A stretch of DNA of 64,000 bases from the NCBI GenBank assembly GCA_009760885.1, contig CM019718.1, positions 26,219,133 to 26,283,132 of the forward strand, written 5' to 3'. The position numbers were made by a program, and so were the translations under genes. Positions 54,901 through 61,553 of this stretch are shown piece after piece; position 1 is the first letter of the stretch, and the number at the start of each line of letters is the position of its first letter. The notes beneath the pieces are model-generated. The model made no database searches and was not told the DNA's origin. It saw only the letters and a list, made by a program, of their open reading frames with translations. The stretch comes from Achatina immaculata (lineage: Eukaryota; Mollusca; Gastropoda; Stylommatophora; Achatinidae).

Positions 54901-57900
54901 GACTCAAAGATATAGTGGATACTGCAATGAGAGAAGAACAAGCAGGATTTCGAAAAGGGAGAAGCTGTCTCGACCAGATCTTTACTCTCAGAATAATACT
55001 TGAAGAACATATTGAAAAGCAGAAACCATTAATACTGAATTTCATAGATTTTAAGAAGGCATTTGATAGCATACACAGAGATTCATTATGGAGAATTTTA
55101 TGTCTATATGGAATACCATCTAAAATTGTCAACATCATTAAGGACTTATACAATGGATATGGTTGTGCAGTCAAGACAGAAGAAGGGATGAGTGAATGGT
55201 TCCAGATTGAAACAGGCGTGAAACAAGGATGTATACTGTCTCCTTTACTTTTTGGGATTACAATAGACTTCATAATGAAAAAATGCTGCACAGGTAACAC
55301 AGGTATTGACTGGGTACATGGGACCCAACTAGAAGATCTTGATTTTGCTGATGACATAACTCTTATCAGTAATAATGTGAATTCCATGCAAGAAAAAACA
55401 GATAGCCTATCTTCACTGGCTAGCAAAATAGGACTTGAAATTAACAAGGACAAAACAAAAATAATGAAAATTCCCATCAATCAAAATGGAAAAATACACA
55501 TAGAAGGGACAGATATTGAAGAAGTCAATCAATTTGCATACCTTGGCAGCTACATAGACCAGGATGGTGACACTAGAAAGGAAGTTAGGATCAGAATTGC
55601 AAAAGCAGCATCAATCTTCAAGAATCTTGAGAACATATGGAATTCAAAAGTTATAAGCACAAAAACCAAGTTAAGACTATTCAATTCAAATGTAATATCC
55701 ACCCTCATTTATGCATGCGAAAGCTGGAAAACAACTAAAGAAATAGAAAAGAAATTAGACTCTTTTGAAAACAAATGCCTAAGGAAAATACTCGGCATCA
55801 AGTGGAATGAATTCAAGAACAATGCAGAGATAAGACAGATGACTGAACAACAACCAGTCTCACGGGTGATCAGGAAAAGGAGATGGACATATGTTGGCCA
55901 CTTGATGAGAAGAAATGAGCAGAGAATCCCAAAACAAGCTATCAAGTGGAACACAACAGGCCGAAGAAAAAGGGGCAGACCGCGTGAAACTCTGAAGAGA
56001 ACATTATTAAGAGAGGCCAAGTTAACAGGCATAAAATCCTTTGATGAGGTTGAAAGACTCGCCGAAGACAGGAAAAATTGGCGAACTACTTTGCGAGCCC
56101 TATGTGACGTCTAACGGCACGGGAAGGATATAAGATATAAGAGGAAACAATTCACTGAAATATGGATTGATCTTCATAATATAAGAGGAAATAATATTTA
56201 TTACACCATTAGCTTCATACCTCATATGAGAAACCCAGTATTACACTAGCAGCCATCTTAGATTAGGTGCCTATAACTGCACTATGTAAGCTTTAGGAAA
56301 ACACTCTGAAGAGTTTATATGCTATAAATGCTATCAAAGACAATCAAGATGACAACTTGCAGAGAAACTTAATCATAAACATGACACCTCAGCAATGGTG
56401 AAAAAAATTCTGCAGAGTCAGATATTTTAATGTCCCAATCATGAATGTCTACACACATGTAAAATGTGACACTTTTTATGACTATCCCTGCACATTATTG
56501 TCTTCTTTCAAGGAATTATTACATCAACCCTGTAAATCTAAACACAACTGATAGGTTTTTTAAATGTATCCAGGCCATGAATCAACACAGCACATCAAGG
56601 CTGGCTGGGATTAAACCTGGTTAAAATTATCTTTCCTCCTCTGATTTTTAAGCACCTCATCGTCACAAGACTCAGGCCCGATGCCCGGGAGGATAATAAG
56701 TTAACACATTTGTTACTTAATGATTTATTTCGCATAAAATGTTACAGTAACTAAAAGATGAAATAGATGCCATCAAACACATGAAGAAATGAAAAGCGAC
56801 TAGGCCTGATAATATAAAAATAGAAGAAATAGAGGTGCTAGAGGAGATAAGGAATAAAAATAATAACCAAGTTACTGAATGACATTTACAACAGTGGTTA
56901 TATGCCCAGTGACCTGCTTAAATCCACATTTACAGCACTAGCAGGTGCAAAGGAATGTGATGACCACCACCCATCAGCCTCTCATGTCACATAACGAAGC
57001 TACTTCTGAGAATCATGAGAAGAACAAGGAAAAAGATAAAAATGGAAATAGCAGATGAACAGTTTGGATTTGTTGAAGGAATTGGAACACACAATGCCTT
57101 TTATGCTTTATGAACACTAACAGAAAGAGATTTAGAAGTACAGAAAGATCTCTACTTATGCTTCATTGATTTACACCAAGGCATTTGACAAGGTGAATCA
57201 TAATGAAATTATTAAAATACTTGAAGACATCAATATAAACAGCAAAGACCTGAGGATTGTAAAACATCTATACTGGCAGCAATTCGAGTTTAAAATAGAA
57301 AATATCAACTTGGTGCGACAAGGATGTGTACTATCTCCAGATCTTTTTTCTCTGTACAGCGAGAATAAGAACGATCATCACAGAACCAGGCATAAAAATT
57401 GGAGGATATAATATTAACAACCTTTGGTATGCTGAATACACAATACTGATAGCTGAGAACCATCAAGACCTGTAAAATCTCTTGGATAAAGTCGAAAAAG
57501 AAAGTGAACAAAAAGGCCTTACTTTAAACATAAAAAAGACAGAGACTGTGGTTATATCTAAGAAACAGAATCCACCAACATGCTGTATAAAAAATTAAAC
57601 AGAACTATTCTAAAGCAGGATCACAAATTCAAATACCTTGGAGCAGTAACAACTTTGGATGGGAAATGCAGAATAGAAATTAGGAACAGAACAGGCCAAG
57701 CAAAGACTGCATTTCAGAGAATGAGAAACATATTATGCAACACATCCTTATCAATGAATATTAGAAAACGAGTCCTAAAATGCTCTATTGAACATATCTT
57801 GATATATGGAAATGAATCATGGACAATAGGCAGGTCTGCACAAAAATCACTGGAAACAGCAGAAATGTGGTTTATAAGAAGAATGTTGCAAATCCCCTGG

Positions 57901-59593
57901 ACAGCAAAAATAACTAATGAAGAATGCATGAGAAGAGGTGGAGAGACAAAAAAATCTTGTCAAAAAAAAATAAGAGAGAGAAATGTACTTTCATAAGACA
58001 TGCAATGAGAAGATAGGGCACTGAAAATACAACAATATGAAAAATAGGGGGAACCAGATCAAGAGGAATACCAGGAGAAATGATAAAGGGTAGCGGCCAC
58101 GACCACAGAATGCTGAAGTCGGAGACACTGGACCATAAAGTTTCATTGCTGTAAATTGTTTTCTTCTATATACAGCTAATTGTCTTCTTCTTCTTCTTCG
58201 TTCGCTTCTACCACCAAGACCGCCCTGTGATCCTATTGAATTTATGCCTGTAGTCCTTGACAGGTCCCCCCCATGTGGTCCCTGAAGATCCCCGAGAGGA
58301 CCACAAGAGGTTCAGAGTATCGCAGGGCTTGAGTTTGTATTCTTGGTGGGGGTCTCAGAAGCAGGATTGCATAACACTATGGTTTTCGTTGCACCAGTTT
58401 GATCTAGATTTGGACTTTCTCACCGAGAAACCTCAACATGTTTTGGATATCAGTATATCCCCACTGCGTGAGGGTGATAGCCTATCTGGGCTAGAGTTGG
58501 ACTTTCTCACCGGAAAACCTCGACATGTTTTGAGACACATGTGTATCACCACCTGGTGAGAGGTAGTTGCCCACCCAGTCCAGCGTTGGACTTTCTCACC
58601 GGAAAACCTCAGCATGATTAGGACACATATATCCCTGCCGGGTGAGAAGTGGTTGCCTATCTAGACTGCACTGGTCCAGAAGGACGAACCCTCACCACTA
58701 GTGACTTCCACCCCTGGGTTGAGCCAGTTTAGGCATATTACCCCAGTATGAGCATGTTTAGGACGTGACCGACCTCTAGAGAGGAGGTACCGTGCCATGC
58801 GTAGCCATCAAGTTTCATGCAAATGACTGAACACCGTTATTCCCCAATATAATGGAAACGGGAACTTTACCTTTTACTACACAGATACTGAGGATGCAAA
58901 ATGGGGGGAAAAAACCGCTTTTTTGCTGCCTTGGAAAAACCAGATTCTGAAACTGAAATCATTATATATTTCATAAACTTTTTTTTCACGCGAAAAGCGA
59001 TCAAAATGTTTCAGCTGTTATTCGCAACACCGTTATGTAAAATAAATCATTACGGGGAATTGAAACTTCCCCCCCCCCCCCCCCCCACCAAATGCCAGAC
59101 GTTAAAATGTTTTCCAATCTTCTACCTCTAAAATTTGGTAACACGTGTGAACGAGGAAAATACATAACCCGATATCCAGCGTACGTGGATGTGGCAGGAA
59201 GTGGCAATGGCAAGATTCCATAGTCTTTTCTGGGTATTCTACTTAACATATAGCAAATAATAAATCCTGAAAAAAATCAGTTAACATAACTAACTAACCT
59301 TGCCGTTTGGAAACTTCTTCAAGAAATCCGCAGTTTTGTTGGTTTCGCCGAGCTTGAAACTACTGTCGACTTTCACATCTGCCCCACTGTACTGCGCGGC
59401 GATGAGGACCTTGTTGGCCCTGAAGCTTTGTGGGTACGTATACAGAGTCTGCGAATGAAACAAATGAAATTATATTGATGGAGGACAATTGGGTCTCCTA
59501 TGTTCGTGCATTTATCCTTTAATTCTGAGCACACTCGCGCGGATAATTGTGGATTACAATCAACACATCGTGAACACTCACACCGTCCGCCAT
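36811..59593 (-). CDS. EEF1G: Translation elongation factor 1-gamma, complete gene, 11 exons, 434 residues
   Basis: Spliced CDS complement(join(36811-36963, 38498-38622, 39521-39693, 41100-41179, 43466-43596, 44357-44486, 46431-46574, 47260-47402, 50651-50714, 59299-59448, 59582-59593)), 1305 nt. All introns are GT-AG with consistent phases. Length matches the family (human 437 residues). Order: GST N-like domain (residues ~5-75, TLYTYP start), GST C-like helices (~90-215, with [12 protein letters not shown]), a basic low-complexity linker (~215-275), and the conserved EF1G C-terminal domain (~275-434, [10 protein letters not shown] ... YSWRKLDP ... GKVFK). The protein is the scaffold subunit of the eEF1B complex: it binds eEF1B-alpha/beta and anchors the GDP/GTP exchange factor for eEF1A in the cytosol. 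Introns are large (intron 2 is 8.6 kb) and filled with LINEs, MITEs and a candidate snoRNA pair. Confidence 0.97.
37150..38265 (+). mobile_element. pogo/Tigger-like DNA transposon relic
   Basis: In broken frames: [20 protein letters not shown] (37211 on), CENP-B-type HTH ([27 protein letters not shown]), DDE-region pieces [57 protein letters not shown]. The order matches Tigger transposases. Many stops and a short internal expansion. In eEF1G intron 10, antisense. Confidence 0.85.
37570..37692 (+). repeat. 41-bp tandem triplication inside the Tigger relic
   Basis: Starts at 37570, 37611 and 37652: AGCATTTAAGGTCGCTTCAG-GTGAAGTGGCCACCACAACAT. Confidence 0.95.
38498..38622 (-). CDS. EEF1G: eEF1G exon 10
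   Basis: 125 nt encoding [20 protein letters not shown] and [27 protein letters not shown] is nearly invariant in animals. The donor is GTAAGT and the acceptor ctggtacag. Confidence 0.96.
39085..39440 (+). mobile_element. LINE R2 3'-end fragment
   Basis: Degraded copy of 27610-27970: TGGCAGAAATGCAGATGAAG, GCTGGCGATGGTTGGGACAT, then AGCCCCATGTGTCTTG and a short GAGAGAGA. In eEF1G intron 9, antisense. Confidence 0.8.
39521..39693 (-). CDS. EEF1G: eEF1G exon 9: start of C-terminal domain
   Basis: 173 nt encoding [36 protein letters not shown] and [11 protein letters not shown], conserved EF1G-domain motifs. The donor is GTGAGT and the acceptor tcttgtag. Confidence 0.96.
39708..39830 (+). repeat. 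~60-bp direct duplication beside eEF1G exon 9
   Basis: GTTAACACATCATAGTTTGATATA ... GGACAGTACAGCA is present twice, ~14 bases from the splice acceptor. Confidence 0.9.
40528..40660 (-). ncRNA. Candidate intronic H/ACA snoRNA, copy 1 (eEF1G intron 8)
   Basis: Read on the - strand (sense to eEF1G): lower stem CCTCC/GGAGG (40653-40657 with 40600-40604) enclosing GTCTTgACA/TGTAAGAC, then ACAGTA (40598-40593) fitting the H box ANANNA, then a second hairpin closed by TGATAGCT (40588-40581) and AACTATCA (40542-40535), then G-ACA (40533-40531) and three bases. Seven of eight lower-stem pairs form. The block is ~133 nt, usual for H/ACA RNAs. The pseudouridylation pockets are not clear-cut, so the class is a proposal from layout; a structured MITE is the alternative. 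Confidence 0.5.
40960..41099. repeat. (GT)n(G)n tract at an eEF1G donor
   Basis: 41045-41085 is GGGGGGGG(TG)n then ~17 G, only eight bases from the donor of exon 8 (on the - strand: a C run then (CA)n in the early intron). Confidence 0.9.
41100..41179 (-). CDS. EEF1G: eEF1G exon 8: acidic end of linker
   Basis: 80 nt encoding [20 protein letters not shown] and FSSLPKG, where KDPF..LPK is the family anchor before the C-terminal domain. The acceptor could be TTTCAG (used here, starting CAG) or three bases later, which would drop one Gln. The donor side adjoins a long (GT)n(G)n tract at 41045-41085. Confidence 0.9.
41551..42235. mobile_element. Possible TTAA-flanked (piggyBac-like) MITE
   Basis: Starts TTAACTCTTTCCCTGCC and ends with a weak inverted partner (CATGTAAAGAATTAA). 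The right part (CCACACAGATCAAGACCCGC ... CAAACATCCACGTTTTTT) resembles 46145-46200. Ends are decayed. Confidence 0.4.
42317..42620 (-). mobile_element. X retroposon, 5'-truncated copy with 12-bp target-site duplication
   Basis: Flanked by AAGATAAATAAT at 42305-42316 and 42621-42632. The (GAA)n tail reads CTTCTTCTTCTTCTTC at the low-coordinate end. It contains only the last ~300 bases of X. Confidence 0.85.
43168..43371 (+). repeat. 28-bp minisatellite, seven copies
   Basis: Units at 43181, 43209, 43237, 43265, 43293, 43321 and 43349: AGCCAAGAAAAGGATAGCTA-TTTCATTC. It ends 94 bases before eEF1G exon 7 on the low-coordinate side. Confidence 0.95.
43466..43596 (-). CDS. EEF1G: eEF1G exon 7: low-complexity linker
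   Basis: 131 nt encoding [20 protein letters not shown], then a Lys-rich stretch, six consecutive Gln, and KAAPPPK. It is the variable basic linker between the two folded halves. The CAG/GGT-rich DNA makes it prone to length change between individuals. Confidence 0.93.
44357..44486 (-). CDS. EEF1G: eEF1G exon 6
   Basis: 130 nt encoding [20 protein letters not shown] and [12 protein letters not shown], the end of the GST-like half. The last base joins exon 7 to give FDAKKY. The donor is GTGAGA. Confidence 0.95.
44640..45115 (+). repeat. Repeat family Y, copy 2
   Basis: The left part 44640-44900 has a short frame ([20 protein letters not shown]) that could be a remnant of a mobile-element protein. 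The right part matches the other Y copies (ACTGCAGGACGAGATATCAC ... CTATGTGCCTGCAGCAAATA ... GAGACTGGTGTTGATGTC). Confidence 0.6.
45121..45296. mobile_element. hAT-like MITE, decayed
   Basis: Left end CAGCAACTGTCAACCCTTTT-AAGACTGGCACAG; right end GGCACACAGTTTGGTAGTCACTG, the inverted partner. No target duplication preserved. Confidence 0.55.
45540..46210. mobile_element. Possible MITE related to 41551-42235
   Basis: CCCCCCGCACACCATATCAA-GACACGCGCTC resembles 42150-42175. Internal CCATTTATGGCTGCTTCTGG ... CCATTAATGGATGCATGG could be a subterminal inverted pair. Weak. Confidence 0.3.
46332..46420 (+). repeat. ~43-bp direct duplication next to eEF1G exon 5
   Basis: GAGCTGTACATTTCTCTGTA-TTTGACTACAACAAATAG occurs twice, the second copy ending 11 bases before the exon edge. 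Confidence 0.93.
46431..46574 (-). CDS. EEF1G: eEF1G exon 5
   Basis: 48 codons, phase 0 at both ends, with [20 protein letters not shown] and [15 protein letters not shown], the most diagnostic eEF1G/GST-C motif. The donor is GTGAGT. Confidence 0.96.
46640..47030. other. eEF1G intron 4, no gene seen
   Basis: AT-rich; nothing recognised before the R1 fragment. Confidence 0.5.
47035..47198 (-). mobile_element. LINE R1 3'-end fragment
   Basis: CTTACATCTTACACCCTTCC ... TGGCCTCTCTTAACAATTTC-CTCTTTAGAGTTTCGACC, the reverse complement of the R1 terminus. 61 bases from eEF1G exon 4, sense to the gene. Confidence 0.88.
47260..47402 (-). CDS. EEF1G: eEF1G exon 4
   Basis: 143 nt encoding [19 protein letters not shown] and then [14 protein letters not shown]. 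It corresponds to the start of the GST C-terminal helical domain. The donor is GTGAGG and the acceptor cttctccag. Confidence 0.95.
48045..48472. mobile_element. hAT-type MITE, 428 bp, perfect 8-bp target duplication
   Basis: GTGTATGA at 48037-48044 and 48473-48480. Ends TCAGTGATCA ... and, inverted, TAGTGATCA .... 8-bp duplications are typical of hAT elements. No transposase. Repeated ACCGGT-type motifs lie near both ends. Confidence 0.82.
48786..49088 (+). repeat. 33-bp minisatellite, ~9 copies
   Basis: ATTCCACACGTGGCTGCCTC-ACTAACTATTCAT. As 33 is divisible by three, a 148-codon frame (48747-49193) results; not a gene. Confidence 0.95.
49365..49640 (+). repeat. Repeat family Y, copy 3
   Basis: ACTGCAGGCTCAGACGCCAT ... 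TTATCTGTCTGCAGGAAAGA ... GTTACACAACCCACCCAGGA ... GAGACTGCTGTTGACATATC. In eEF1G intron 3, directly before the candidate snoRNA block. Confidence 0.6.
49751..49887 (-). ncRNA. Candidate intronic H/ACA snoRNA, copy 2 (eEF1G intron 3)
   Basis: Paralogue of the block at 40528-40660 with the same layout: CCTCC/GGAGG (49880-49884 with 49827-49831), GTCTTgACA/TGTAAGAC, ACAGTA (49825-49820), and a second hairpin with the perfect 8-bp closing stem TGATAGCT/AGCTATCA (49815-49808 with 49765-49758). Then follow G and ACA (49756-49754), with TGT as the last three bases. In the upper stem G-U and U-G pairs here are G-C and C-G in copy 1. Similarity continues ~20 bases past the 3' end and stops just 5' of the first stem. 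Confidence 0.5.
50265..50370 (+). repeat. Degenerate ~28-bp tandem repeat, ~4 copies
   Basis: TTTCTTCTATCCATCTCCATATGTAGTCG with variants. Confidence 0.8.
50371..50530 (-). mobile_element. LINE C-terminal fragment
   Basis: On the - strand, a (K)[21 protein letters not shown] decay between 50480 and 50385; the same kind of element end is seen at 50205-50260. Weak. Confidence 0.35.
50651..50714 (-). CDS. EEF1G: eEF1G exon 3
   Basis: 64 nt encoding [20 protein letters not shown], the GST-like VPAFE...ESNAI motif, with a split Val codon to exon 4. The donor is GTAAGT and the acceptor gatgccag. Confidence 0.95.
50850..51165 (-). mobile_element. LINE R5-like 3'-end fragment
   Basis: On the - strand: [20 protein letters not shown], then [10 protein letters not shown] and [14 protein letters not shown], parallel to the R5 C-terminus at 30080-30420. 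It starts 136 bases from eEF1G exon 3. Confidence 0.7.
51960..52683 (+). mobile_element. LINE R4 C-terminal fragment
   Basis: [64 protein letters not shown], and [20 protein letters not shown] in shifting frames. The X copy begins right at its 3' end. Confidence 0.85.
52684..53545 (-). mobile_element. X retroposon, longer copy
   Basis: Reverse complement of 5410-6497 with the ~89-bp modules conserved (GTTGGACTTTCTCACCGG recurs at ~52905, 52990, 53082). The tail end abuts an R4 LINE 3' end (GCAAATGAC). No clear target-site duplication. Confidence 0.8.
53708..56143 (+). mobile_element. LINE R1, young 5'-truncated copy with target-site duplication
   Basis: 2436 bp flanked by GAAACAATT at 53699-53707 and 56144-56152, a 9-bp target-site duplication. 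It starts inside the endonuclease domain and runs through reverse transcriptase to the family 3' end GGAAGGATATAAGATATAAGA. It lies in eEF1G intron 2, antisense to that gene. It differs from the copy at 8267-9962 by only a handful of bases over 1.69 kb, so both came recently from the same source. Family: endonuclease/reverse-transcriptase (RTE-like) LINE. Confidence 0.93.
53757..56114 (+). CDS. LINE R1 polyprotein fragment: endonuclease C-terminus plus reverse transcriptase (785 residues)
   Basis: Intact reading frame of 785 residues to TAA. Residues 1-68 are the end of the exonuclease-endonuclease-phosphatase fold (NQIDHF at 27-32, SDH at 55-57). Residues ~100-320 are basic and helical. Reverse transcriptase is at ~330-600, with AGFRKGRS from ~396, [14 protein letters not shown], and FADD at 530-533, the catalytic YxDD-type box. 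A basic C-terminal region ends near [19 protein letters not shown]. The frame is open upstream to the insertion edge without an ATG, so this copy lacks the catalytic N-terminal half of the endonuclease and is probably not autonomous. Confidence 0.9.
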   Translation: MVIGGTIFPHKEIHKTTWISPDDRTRNQIDHFCIRKQYRTSLMDVRAYRGADVNSDHNLCIGKIKLKLKSQHKKSVHRKINIHSLQEENTNINFNQELANHSKTPSEVEEIGIDELWNSYSTAIITAAKVSAGLEKPNRKAWISDKTWKYIHERRAVKLNMLNAKADHERDSAKAKYKDIDKKVKSSARRDKREYIDNMAKEAEKAAKTGDSKTLYNIQKRLTGTITSKERPILSKTGTLLTSNKDQKQRWAEHFQEILNRPHPKELLNLETDLPAPQLNVNLDEIELHEIETAVNLMANNKAAGEDEITAEMLKAINSDNMRQLQRMFNKIWKEEKVPSNWKKGIIVKIPKKGNLSDCNNWRGVTLISVVSKVFCKVILNRLKDIVDTAMREEQAGFRKGRSCLDQIFTLRIILEEHIEKQKPLILNFIDFKKAFDSIHRDSLWRILCLYGIPSKIVNIIKDLYNGYGCAVKTEEGMSEWFQIETGVKQGCILSPLLFGITIDFIMKKCCTGNTGIDWVHGTQLEDLDFADDITLISNNVNSMQEKTDSLSSLASKIGLEINKDKTKIMKIPINQNGKIHIEGTDIEEVNQFAYLGSYIDQDGDTRKEVRIRIAKAASIFKNLENIWNSKVISTKTKLRLFNSNVISTLIYACESWKTTKEIEKKLDSFENKCLRKILGIKWNEFKNNAEIRQMTEQQPVSRVIRKRRWTYVGHLMRRNEQRIPKQAIKWNTTGRRKRGRPRETLKRTLLREAKLTGIKSFDEVERLAEDRKNWRTTLRALCDV
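56153..56754. other. eEF1G intron 2, no gene seen
   Basis: Between the R1 and R5 LINEs; nothing recognised. Confidence 0.5.
56755..58080 (+). mobile_element. LINE R5, degenerate reverse transcriptase copy
   Basis: [58 protein letters not shown] (YxDD position decayed), [27 protein letters not shown], then [20 protein letters not shown] and [11 protein letters not shown]. It is the RT and C-terminal domain of an endonuclease-type LINE, with many stops. Confidence 0.85.
58088..58134 (+). repeat. Short X fragment, opposite orientation
   Basis: GGTAGCGGCCACGACCACAG ... GGAGACACTGGACCA matches X around 5957-6004 on the + strand. Confidence 0.7.
58183..58812 (-). mobile_element. X retroposon, copy with internal deletion
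   Basis: Reverse complement of X from the (GAA)n tail to the 107-bp modules, lacking the segment between CTGG and ACCAG (equivalent to ~5939-6005). A 47-base piece of that missing segment lies inverted nearby at 58088-58134. Confidence 0.78.
59060..59090. repeat. C homopolymer, ~18 bases
   Basis: 59070-59087. Similar G/C runs occur at 10197, 16908, 42139, 44250, 60043 and 61901. Confidence 0.9.
59299..59448 (-). CDS. EEF1G: eEF1G exon 2: GST-like N-terminal domain
   Basis: 50 codons, phase 0 at both ends, from [20 protein letters not shown] to FLKKFPNGK. The acceptor is cattcgcag and the donor GTTAGT. It forms the thioredoxin-like fold start shared with glutathione transferases. Confidence 0.95.
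59582..59593 (-). CDS. EEF1G: eEF1G exon 1 (coding part)
   Basis: Only 12 coding bases: ATG GCG GAC GGT (MADG), followed by donor GTGAGT. The start context is gcgaaATGG. The tiny first coding exon joins in phase 0 to exon 2 at TLYTYP. It was chosen because it is the only ATG with a good donor between the promoter-like sequence and exon 2. Confidence 0.88.
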
Positions 59594-59660
59594 TTCGCCA
59601 GCAATAAAAAGGAAGCCGGTAGGAATGAGGAATTCGGATATTTGTTGTAATCGAATACTT
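59594..59660 (-). promoter_or_regulatory. EEF1G: eEF1G 5' leader with 5'TOP-type pyrimidine tract
   Basis: On the - strand the 5' side of the ATG reads CTTCCTTTTT (59615-59606), then ATTGCTGGCGAA. A C followed by an uninterrupted pyrimidine run ~22 bases before the ATG is the form of a terminal oligopyrimidine start, which puts translation-factor mRNAs under mTOR/LARP1 control in animals. The start site at the C is inferred. No clear TATA box is seen; CpGs are more frequent here than in the surrounding introns. Confidence 0.6.
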
Positions 59661-60240
59661 CAATCCTAGACGCGTGTGTATTTCTCGGGTACAAGTATTT
59701 ATACGACCAAATGTATAACTACATACACAGCCACTGTTACAAAGTTGAGATAACAAAACGTTGAAACTATTTAACACAAAAGTATGAACGGCTTTGTTAT
59801 TTTTATTAATTAATAAAGCTGTTCTTACTTTTGTTTTAAATAATTTAGACTTGGTGTGAACTTTTTTTTTGTAGTGGCGATTTGGAGGAATGTTAAGAGA
59901 ATTCTATTTTTGTGGAGGGGGAGAGAGGAACGGATGGAAAGGCAATAATTGCAAGCTCAGCAACAGCAGACTCCCGCTAGTGTATTGCTCCGGGGGCCCG
60001 GAGAGCTTACCTTGTTTTAATGAAGGGCCCAGAGAGCTTCTTCGGGGGGGGGGGAGTGGGGCGGGGGGATAGAGCCCAATAGTAAATGAAGACAGACTGG
60101 ATAATTCATTAATTATAGACCAAAGCCCAGGGAGGGGGAAAGGAGGAATAGTTTAGCAATGATTTACAAAAAATTTCTCTCGGACTCCCAGAATAAATTG
60201 TGTAGTTTACATAAATTAACAGTCTTACTTACATCTTTCA
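59661..60240. other. Upstream flank of eEF1G
   Basis: Holds the presumed promoter at its left edge; G-rich stretches at 59915-60070. No gene seen. Confidence 0.5.
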
Positions 60241-60765
60241 CCTTACATCCTTCCTGTGCCGTTAAACGTCACACGGGACTCGCATGGTAGTTCGCAAAGT
60301 TTCCTTGTTTTAGGCGAGATTTTCAACTTCATCAAGGGATTTTATGATTACAAATTGGCCTCTCTTAACAATGTCCTCTTTAGAGTTTCACCTGGCCGAC
60401 CTATTTTCCTTCGGCCTGTTGTTGATAACTTGTTTTGAGATTCTCTGTTTCTTCTCATCACATAACTGATACATGTTCATCTTCTTTTCCTGATCACTCA
60501 TGAGAGAGACTGTTATTCGCTCATCTGCCTTATCTCTGCGTTGTTCTTTAATTCGTTCCACTTTATACCGAGTATTATCTTTAGATGTTTGGTTTTCAAA
60601 AGCGTCTAACTTGTCGTCTATTTCTTTAGTTGTTTTCCAGCTTTTGCATGCATAGATGAGGGTTGATAATACATTTGAATTGAATAGTCTTAGTTGGTTT
60701 TTGTGTACAGTAACCGAGCTAATTTTTTTCAGATTTTTGTTCAGTATAAACTCATATTCTCCTTA
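60241..60765 (-). mobile_element. LINE R1 3'-end fragment
   Basis: CCTTACATCCTTCCTGTGCCG at the low end, then the reverse complement of the R1 C-terminal coding region (TGCATGCATAGATGAGGGTTG) to ~60765. Confidence 0.88.
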
Positions 60766-60820
60766 GTCACCCTATATCAGTATTTTCCTTTCCTTTTCTG
60801 ACCCAGGGTTGTGTGCCATT

Positions 60821-61066
60821 CACCTAAACTGGGACTATATATTAACAGACAAAAAAAAAAAAAAGCAAAGATAATGAAAAGTAACTCACCTAAACTGGGA
60901 CTATATATTAACAGACAAAAAAAAACAAGATAATGAAAAGTAACTCACCTAAACTGGGACTATATATTAACAGACAAGAAAAAAAACAAAGATAATGAAA
61001 AGTAACTCACCTAAACTGGGACTATATATTAACAGACAAAAAAAAACAAAGATAATGAAAAGTAAT
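60821..61066 (+). repeat. ~60-bp tandem repeat, four copies, LINE-derived
   Basis: Units start at 60821, 60887, 60946 and 61008 (CACCTAAACTGGGACTATAT-ATTAACAGAC-A(n)). Length differences come from the A run. Confidence 0.95.
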
Positions 61067-61394
61067 AGTGCAAGCAATGGCCTCATGGTAATCGAGGGAG
61101 TGCCAGTTGAGGAAGTAGAGTGTTTCACATATTTAGCCAGCATAGAGGATAAATACGGGGGAACTGAAAAGGATGTTAAAGCTAGAATAACCAAGGCCAG
61201 GACAGCATTTATCCAACTTAATAAAATATGGTCATCTAAGAACATCACAACAAGAACTAAACTTAGGCTTTTCAATATAAACGTAAAGAATGCCCTGCTA
61301 TATGGTTCGGAGACATGGGTTATGACCAAGAGAACACAACAGAGGATACAAACATTCATGAACTACTGCTTGAGGAGGGTTTTAAACATTAAAT

Positions 61395-61553
61395 GGCAGG
61401 ACAAAATCAGGAACGAGTGGGTCTGGGAAAGGGCAGGACAAGATCAGGAACGAGTGGGTCTGGGAAAGGGCAGGACAAAAGCAGGAACGAGTGGGTCTGG
61501 GAAATGGCAGGACAAGATCAGGAACGAGTGGGTCTGGGAAAGGGCAGGACAAA
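61395..61553 (+). repeat. 37-bp tandem repeat, LINE-derived
   Basis: GGCAGG starts at 61395, 61432, 61469, 61506 and 61543. The period is not a multiple of three, so the peptide changes frame at each unit. Confidence 0.95.
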
